This document shows, piece after piece, positions 59,121 through 64,000 of a stretch of DNA of 64,000 nucleotides (position 1 is the stretch's first letter; each line of letters begins with the position of its first letter). The DNA is taken from assembly GCF_007858475.1 (NCBI RefSeq), contig NZ_VIGX01000021.1:1-64000 (forward strand), given 5' to 3'. Below the pieces are notes generated by a model that worked only from the letters and a program-made list of their open reading frames with translations, searched no databases and was not told the DNA's origin. The DNA is from Tsukamurella conjunctivitidis (GTDB lineage Bacteria > Actinomycetota > Actinomycetes > Mycobacteriales > Mycobacteriaceae). Both the position numbers and the translations under genes were made by a program.

Positions 59121-60752
59121 TCAGCGTGCGGTCGCAACCCCGTTGACCAGGGCGATCACACCGCGCTCGAAGCGCTGCTCGAAGCCGCCGGGGATCGGGG
59201 TGGCATCGGCCACGGGGTAGCCGAGGCGGCCGCCCTCATAGCCCTGGCGCCCCCATTCGGCGAAGATCGGACCGTTGTTCACCACCGTCGCGGGGGTCCT
59301 CGGCGACCAGTAGACCTGCCCGCCCTGGAAACGCTGGAAGGCGCCGGCGGGGAGCTTCGTCTCGTCGCCCAAGGGCAGGCCGAGCGGGGACCGCTCGTAG
59401 TTCAGGGCGGCGTACTTGTCCCGGATCGCGCCGCGCACCGCGCGGGCACCGGTCTGCGGGCTCCAGTACACGGTGCCGTGCTGGAACTGCTGGTACCGGC
59501 CCTTCTTGTCGGCGAGCACCCGCTCGCCGCCGGTCGGGTAGCCGAGCGGCCCGCCGGGGCCGCCCGTGCCGAGGTAGGCGCCGCCGATCGCGCCCCCGAC
59601 GACCTGCGCGCCGGTGTCCGCCGACCAGAAGACCTGGCCGCCACGGAAGTCCTGCGCGCGGCCGCCGGGAACGGCGTACTCGACGGTGACGCACGAGCCG
59701 AGCGTCGGGGCCTTGGGGGCGGCCTCGCCGATCGCGCCGGCGATGCCGCAGGGCTTCGGGTTCGCCACGCCGAGGGCCGCCTGCACCTGCGGCCAGGCCT
59801 GCCCGTTCTCGAACTGCCAGTAGGGCCAGCTGTGGTTGCCGGACGGGCGGTAGAGCGCGTTCGCCGGGATGCCGAGCCGGTTGAGCTCGATCGCGAAGGC
59901 CTGGTTGGACGAGCGGGCCAGCACCTCGAGCGCCATCGCCTGCAGGTCGGTCGGCGCGCCGGTGCCGCCCGAGCCGTTGCCCGAGCTGAAGTACAGGCTG
60001 GTGCCGCGCAACTTCTCCGCCAACTTGAGCGGATCGTGCTGCGCCCAGGCGGGGTCCGTGGGCGGGCCGTACATGGCGTCGGCGTTGAAACCGCCCGCGT
60101 CGCGCATGGCGATCCCGATCGACTCTGGGGTGCCGGGCGTGCTGGTGGACAGGATGCCGGAGTAGGAACCGGCGAACCGGTACAGGCCCTTGTTCCGGGC
60201 CGCCAGGGTGACGGCGGCGGTGCCGCCCATGGAGACGCCCGCCGCGGCGCGCACGTCGGTGGCGCGCCAGCCCTGCTGCAACAGCGGCGGCAGTTCCTTC
60301 GCCAGGAAGGTCTCCCACCGGTAGTTCTTGCCGTTGTCGGGGCGCTTCCAGTCGGTGTACCAGCTGGACTGGCCGCCGACGGGCAGCACGACGGTCACGT
60401 TCTTGTCGCGGTAGAAGTCGGCGACGTTCGTCTCCAGCAGCCAGCCGTTGCGGTCCTCGCGCGCCCGCATCCCGTCGAGCAGGTACAGCGTGGGGAACTT
60501 CGCCTTGGGGTCCGCGTGCCAGTCGCGGGCCAGCAGCAACTGGATCTTGATCGAGTCGTTCATCGCCGCGGAGTAGACGGTGAGGTCCACCTGGTGGTCG
60601 CCCTGCCACTGCGCGTCGGTGATCCGGGACTTCGCGGGGGCCGGGTCCGCGTGCGCGGGCGCGGGGTTCAGGGCCGACGGTGCCGCCACGACGGTCCCCG
60701 CCGCCACGGCGCCGGCCACGAGCAACGTTCCGATTCGGCCCAGCGATGACAT
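59121..60752 (-). CDS. Antigen-85 mycolyltransferase with C-terminal LGFP repeats
   Basis: This 543-residue exported protein has a signal peptide (about 1-35, cut near AHA), Ag85 domain (about 40-330) with Ser174 in GVSMGGTA and His in GNHSWPYW, then about 180 residues of LGFP repeats (GPLGYPTGGE, SPLGLPLGDE, GRLGYPVADA). LGFP repeats are thought to hold proteins to the cell wall, as in corynebacterial Cop1/PS1-type mycolyltransferases. It is in the position of fbpA/fbpD near the M. tuberculosis mycolate locus. It is the most distant of the three family members here. Confidence 0.92.
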   Translation of the reverse strand: MSSLGRIGTLLVAGAVAAGTVVAAPSALNPAPAHADPAPAKSRITDAQWQGDHQVDLTVYSAAMNDSIKIQLLLARDWHADPKAKFPTLYLLDGMRAREDRNGWLLETNVADFYRDKNVTVVLPVGGQSSWYTDWKRPDNGKNYRWETFLAKELPPLLQQGWRATDVRAAAGVSMGGTAAVTLAARNKGLYRFAGSYSGILSTSTPGTPESIGIAMRDAGGFNADAMYGPPTDPAWAQHDPLKLAEKLRGTSLYFSSGNGSGGTGAPTDLQAMALEVLARSSNQAFAIELNRLGIPANALYRPSGNHSWPYWQFENGQAWPQVQAALGVANPKPCGIAGAIGEAAPKAPTLGSCVTVEYAVPGGRAQDFRGGQVFWSADTGAQVVGGAIGGAYLGTGGPGGPLGYPTGGERVLADKKGRYQQFQHGTVYWSPQTGARAVRGAIRDKYAALNYERSPLGLPLGDETKLPAGAFQRFQGGQVYWSPRTPATVVNNGPIFAEWGRQGYEGGRLGYPVADATPIPGGFEQRFERGVIALVNGVATAR

Positions 60753-60846
60753 GGGACCAGTGTTACACGGGTGTGATTTCGGGTCCGGGTGCCGCGCGGA
60801 GGGTGGCCCGGGTCACGACCCTCGTCGACCGTGATAGGACTGTTCG

Positions 60847-61716
60847 ATGACCGAAATGCACCCCTCCGCGGAGCCCTTCACCGTCGACGCCGACGGCCTG
60901 AGGATCGCGGGCGACCGCTGGCGCGGCGGGGACGGTGCGGGAACGACGCTCGTACTGCTGCACGGCGGGGGGCAGACCCGGCACTCCTGGGACCGCACCG
61001 CGGCCGCGCTCGCCGAACGGGGCTACACGGTGCTCACCCTCGACGCCCGCGGGCACGGCGACACCGGCTGGGCGGCCGACGGTGCGTACGCGCTCGGCGA
61101 CTTCGTCGGGGACCTCGTGGCGGTGCTCCGCACGCTCGACGGTCCGCCGCCGGTCCTGATCGGCGCCTCCCTCGGCGGCATAACCAGTCTCTCCGCGGTG
61201 GGCGAGAACCCGGGCATCGCAGCGGCGCTGGTGCTCGTGGACGTCGTGGTGGACGCCGAGAAGAAGGGCATCGAGCGGGTCACCGAGTTCCTCGCCGCGC
61301 ACACCGACGGCTTCGCCACGCTCGACGAGGTCGCGGACGCCGTGGCCGCCTACAACCCCACCCGCAAGCGCGCCCGCAACCTCGAGGGCCTCAAGAAGAA
61401 CGTCCGGCTGCGCGCCGACGGCCGCTGGTACTGGCACTGGGACCCCGCGTTCATCCGCGGCGACGACCGCAACGAGGCCCGCATCCAGGACAAGGACCGG
61501 CTCGGCGCCGCGGCCGAGCGGGTCACCGTGCCCACCCTCATCGTCCGCGGCGGCAAGTCCGACGTCGTGAGCGACGAGGGCGTGGCGAAGATGCTGCAGC
61601 GGGTGCCGCATGCGGAGGTCGCCGACGTCAGCGGCGCCGGGCACATGGTCGCGGGCGACGACAACCAGGTCTTCGCTGCCGCGATCGAGGACTTCCTCGA
61701 CCGTCACCGCCTCTGA
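60847..61716 (+). CDS. Alpha/beta hydrolase
   Basis: This 289-residue protein has oxyanion region LLHGGGQTRHSW (about 37-48), nucleophile elbow GASLGG (Ser near 111), acid near RGGKSDVV and His in SGAGHMVAGD. No signal peptide. The layout recalls chloroperoxidase-like or MhpC-type esterases; substrate unknown. TAGGAC is 6 bases from the ATG, a weak leaderless -10. Its last 13 bases overlap the convergent GGDEF gene. Confidence 0.82.
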   Translation: MTEMHPSAEPFTVDADGLRIAGDRWRGGDGAGTTLVLLHGGGQTRHSWDRTAAALAERGYTVLTLDARGHGDTGWAADGAYALGDFVGDLVAVLRTLDGPPPVLIGASLGGITSLSAVGENPGIAAALVLVDVVVDAEKKGIERVTEFLAAHTDGFATLDEVADAVAAYNPTRKRARNLEGLKKNVRLRADGRWYWHWDPAFIRGDDRNEARIQDKDRLGAAAERVTVPTLIVRGGKSDVVSDEGVAKMLQRVPHAEVADVSGAGHMVAGDDNQVFAAAIEDFLDRHRL

Positions 61717-62681
61717 GCTCGGACCCGCGGCGCCGCCTTGGCCCGGTACATCGCGGCATCCGCGGCGGCGATGGCCGCGCCGGCGGACGGGTGGTCCGCC
61801 ACGAGGACCGCGCCGACCGTCACGCTCACGTCGATGTCGGCGCCGTCGATGCGGATCGGGGCGCGCCCGACCGCGGCGCTCAACCGCTCGACCAGTTCGT
61901 CCGGGGTCGCGTCCAAAGCCCGGGAGACGACCACGAACTCGTCGCCCCCGACCCGGTAAACGGCATCGTCCGGCCCCATCGCCGAATCGATGCGACGTGC
62001 GACCCCACGGAGGACCTCATCGCCGGCGCCGTGCCCCAGCCCGTCGTTGAACCGCTTGAACCGGTCGAGGTCGGCGTACGCCACCACCCTGATCGGTGCG
62101 GCCTGCTCGCCGGCGAGGAGGAACTCCAGAGCGTGCCGGTTGGGCAGCCTCGTGATCGCATCCGTGGTCGCCGTGTTGTGCAGGGTGCGCGCCGCCGACC
62201 GTAGCTCGAGGACGCTCATCGCGAGGTCCGCGAGGTCCGCGAGCCCACCGAGCTGCCGGTCGCTGAGCTCCCGCGGCTCGGACCCGTAGATCCGCACCGT
62301 GACCACCGGGAGCCGATCGCTGGTGCAGATCGGGGCCGCCGCGAACAGGTGGATCGGAGGGTCGGCGAGATCGAGGAACCTCAGGCCCTGGAACCGGGCG
62401 TCGACCTTGGCGTCGGGCGCGTAGACCACCTGGTCGCCGGCCACTGCGAGGGAGCACAGCGAGTCCGCGCGCGACGCGTGGATCCGCGGGGCCCCGAACG
62501 AGGCCACGGTGTAGTGCCGGTCGAAGTCGATGATGTTCACCGAGCCGAAGGGCACCCCGCACAGGGCCGCCGAGAGTTCCGCGATCCGCTCGAGATCGGG
62601 TACCGGTTCCGAGTCCATGATCCGCAGCGCCTTCACCGCCGCGACGCGGTCGTGCTCACGGGGGTGCGGCGGCGCGGGCAT
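61704..62681 (-). CDS. GAF-GGDEF diguanylate cyclase
   Basis: This 325-residue soluble protein has a GAF domain (about 25-155) and a GGDEF domain (about 165-315) with the intact active-site GGDEF. It should make cyclic di-GMP from two GTP. The inhibitory I-site RxxD normally nine residues before GGDEF reads GPDD, so feedback inhibition is probably lost. GAGGAAG lies before the ATG. No EAL domain or other cyclic di-GMP gene is in the window. Confidence 0.88.
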   Translation of the reverse strand: MPAPPHPREHDRVAAVKALRIMDSEPVPDLERIAELSAALCGVPFGSVNIIDFDRHYTVASFGAPRIHASRADSLCSLAVAGDQVVYAPDAKVDARFQGLRFLDLADPPIHLFAAAPICTSDRLPVVTVRIYGSEPRELSDRQLGGLADLADLAMSVLELRSAARTLHNTATTDAITRLPNRHALEFLLAGEQAAPIRVVAYADLDRFKRFNDGLGHGAGDEVLRGVARRIDSAMGPDDAVYRVGGDEFVVVSRALDATPDELVERLSAAVGRAPIRIDGADIDVSVTVGAVLVADHPSAGAAIAAADAAMYRAKAAPRVRAQRR

Positions 62682-62796
62682 CGCTTCCTCGATTCGTCGG
62701 CATCCGTCGGGGTTCGGATCGCAAGTCGCCAATGTACGCTGCCGCGTCACCCCGCTGCAGGCGATCGCAAACAGCGGCCCGTCGGGCGCGAATCGG

Positions 62797-64000
62797 TCAG
62801 CCGTCGAAGAGAACTCCGGGATTGAGCAGGCCCGACGGGTCCCAGGCGCCCTTGAGGCGGCGCATGAGCGCGACCTGATCCGCGCCGCGCTGCCGCGCGA
62901 GCCAGGGCACCTTCGCGCGGCCGATACCGTGCTCCGCGCTGACGGTGCCGCCGTGCGCCAGCACCTGCCCCAGGACGGCGGCCTCCAGCCGCTCCGCGAG
63001 CTCCTCCGGGAACCGGCGGGCCGGCGCCGTCGGCCCGGGCAGCAGGTTGACGTGGACGTTCCCCTCCGCGAGGTGCCCGAAGAGCACCGGCTCGACGTCC
63101 GGGGAGACCGCGGCCACGGCCCCGACGATCGCCTCCTGCGCGGCGGCGAAGTCCTCGAGCGGCACGCCCACGTCCAGCTTGACCGGTACACCCGCGGCGT
63201 TCACCGCCTCGGTCGTGCGGGCGCGGTAGCGCCACAGCCTGATCCGGTCCTCAGGCCCGGCGCCCACGGCGATCCTGTTGTCCGGCAGCAGCCCCGCGAC
63301 GACGCCCGCCGCCTCCGGCGCACCGTCGAACTCGGCGAACACCCAGCAGCCGTCCGTCGGGAGCGGCGCGGGCGCGCCGAGGTGGGCGGCGACGCGGGCG
63401 ACGGCCGCACCGTCGGACCACTCGAGCGCGAGGAGCCCCGGAAGGCCCCGCAACGCGGGCACGGCCGCAACGGCGTCGACGACGGACGGGAAGGCGAGCA
63501 CGAGCACCGTGCGCTCGCCCGGCGCGGCGTCGAGGCGCCACGTGACGTCGGTGATGACGGCGAGGGTGCCCTCCGAGCCGACGAGCTGGTCGACGAGGTC
63601 GTAGCCGGTGTTGTCCTTGGCCGGCGGACGCCGGCGGTCGAGGACGGCACCGTCGGACAGGACGGCCCGCAGCCCGGCGATCCGGGCCCGCGCGGAGCCG
63701 TAGCGGAGCACCTCCGCTCCCCCGGCGTTGGTGGCGGCCGCGCCGCCGACGGTGGCGGACTCCCCCGACGCCAGGGACAGTCCGCAGGTCAGGCCGCGCG
63801 CGGCGGCGAAGGACTCGAGCGCCGCGAGGGTGACCCCGGCGCCCGCGGTGACCGCGCCGTCGGTGACCTCCCCGATCGCGTCGAGGCTGCTCAGGGACAG
63901 CACGACCGCCCCGGCGGGCGGGACCGATCCGGCGACGAGGCCCGTGTTGCCGCCCTGAGGCACCACCGCGACGCCGGCCCGGGCGCACGCGGCCATCACC
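62797..64000 (-). CDS. FAD-linked oxidase (GlcD-like), cut by the window edge
   Basis: The partial gene is open to the right edge. The visible 401 residues begin inside the PCMH FAD domain (VVPQGGNTGLVAGS, ATNAGG, NTGYDLVDQLVGSEGTLAVITDV) and finish with the cap (GHLAEGNVHVNLLPG, VSAEHGIGRAK, NPGVLFDG). It belongs to the D-2-hydroxyglutarate/D-lactate dehydrogenase group. The missing N-terminus should be about 50-60 residues. It is a distant relative of the FAD oxidase next to accD4. Confidence 0.85.
   Translation of the reverse strand, partial: VMAACARAGVAVVPQGGNTGLVAGSVPPAGAVVLSLSSLDAIGEVTDGAVTAGAGVTLAALESFAAARGLTCGLSLASGESATVGGAAATNAGGAEVLRYGSARARIAGLRAVLSDGAVLDRRRPPAKDNTGYDLVDQLVGSEGTLAVITDVTWRLDAAPGERTVLVLAFPSVVDAVAAVPALRGLPGLLALEWSDGAAVARVAAHLGAPAPLPTDGCWVFAEFDGAPEAAGVVAGLLPDNRIAVGAGPEDRIRLWRYRARTTEAVNAAGVPVKLDVGVPLEDFAAAQEAIVGAVAAVSPDVEPVLFGHLAEGNVHVNLLPGPTAPARRFPEELAERLEAAVLGQVLAHGGTVSAEHGIGRAKVPWLARQRGADQVALMRRLKGAWDPSGLLNPGVLFDG

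Larger units (their letters stand above)
2202..63655. repeat. Dispersed iterated decamer GGCACCGTCG (about 30 copies)
   Basis: Exact copies found by eye. Plus strand, by first base: 2202, 7194, 10161, 14349, 22501, 23503, 25088, 35066, 36229, 36589, 38320, 38486, 44052, 44316, 51327, 63646. Minus strand (CGACGGTGCC): 13674, 32192, 32488, 33602, 36807, 38638, 44481, 44521, 44671, 47557, 49044, 56289, 58869, 60675. Four are between genes. In genes it is read as Asp-Gly-Ala (GAC GGT GCC), Ala-Pro-Ser (GCA CCG TCG), Gly-Thr-Val and Thr-Val-Pro, so it is not one protein motif. At 70% GC about 0.7 would be expected by chance in the whole window. Function unknown. Confidence 0.7.

Overview
The window is about 70% GC DNA from a mycolic-acid-making actinomycete (order Mycobacteriales). 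The diagnostic block is a fadD32-pks13-accD4 gene set together with three antigen-85-type mycolyltransferases and two Rv3802c-like cutinase-fold proteins. It is not a classical Mycobacterium: the transhydrogenase alpha subunit is a single fused pntA, one mycolyltransferase carries corynebacterial-style LGFP repeats, and the mycolate block is interrupted by an LLM oxidoreductase and followed by a FAD-linked oxidase. A genus such as Tsukamurella would fit, but that is inference. I see no rRNA, tRNA, CRISPR array, insertion sequence or prophage. This is ordinary chromosome with several accessory-looking islands.

Layout. 0.2-13 kb: ROK regulator, ABC-F ribosome factor, Fic protein with a built-in VbhA-like segment, YcaQ-type DNA glycosylase overlapping a Nudix gene, sdaA back-to-back with a class III adenylate cyclase, an XRE regulator, two MFS exporters and a LysR regulator. 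13-18 kb: EamA exporter, alpha/beta hydrolase, an unusual condensation-domain/GNAT fusion, then a reductase-TetR pair behind a large perfect inverted repeat. 18-28 kb: Ku and LigD (end joining), an OhrR-like MarR/DUF5313 pair, P1 peptidase-like protein, trypsin-like lipoprotein, PAP2-diacylglycerol kinase fusion, lysG/lysE and a small reductase. 28-33 kb: pntAB, a MarR-dehydrogenase pair and a cysteine-rich membrane-anchored protein. 33-40 kb: a complete fructose phosphotransferase module (fruR-fruK-fruA-ptsH, with ptsI divergent), a VOC protein and YceI. 40-64 kb: HpcH/CitE lyase, tandem antigen-85 genes, free methionine sulfoxide reductase, FAD oxidase-accD4-pks13-fadD32, LLM oxidoreductase, two cutinase paralogs, a DUF732-like lipoprotein, Ag85-LGFP, alpha/beta hydrolase, GAF-GGDEF protein and a FAD oxidase cut by the window edge.

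How it works together. FadD32 activates the meromycolic chain, AccD4 contributes to the carboxylated alpha-chain donor, Pks13 condenses the two, and the antigen-85 proteins transfer mycolates in the envelope. The cutinase-like proteins are probably envelope lipid hydrolases in the same process. The fru/pts genes form one self-contained sugar uptake circuit under FruR. Most other genes are single transcription units, many of them apparently leaderless: a TAnnnT -10 box lies 6-7 bases before the start codon in about twenty genes.

Most unusual signals: (1) the decamer GGCACCGTCG occurs about 30 times on both strands, in all coding frames and between genes, often using rare codons; (2) a 53-bp operator with perfect 20-bp arms; (3) the condensation-GNAT fusion; (4) the VbhA-like/Fic single-chain protein; (5) a 9-bp-periodic GTCACA array upstream of an antigen-85 gene.
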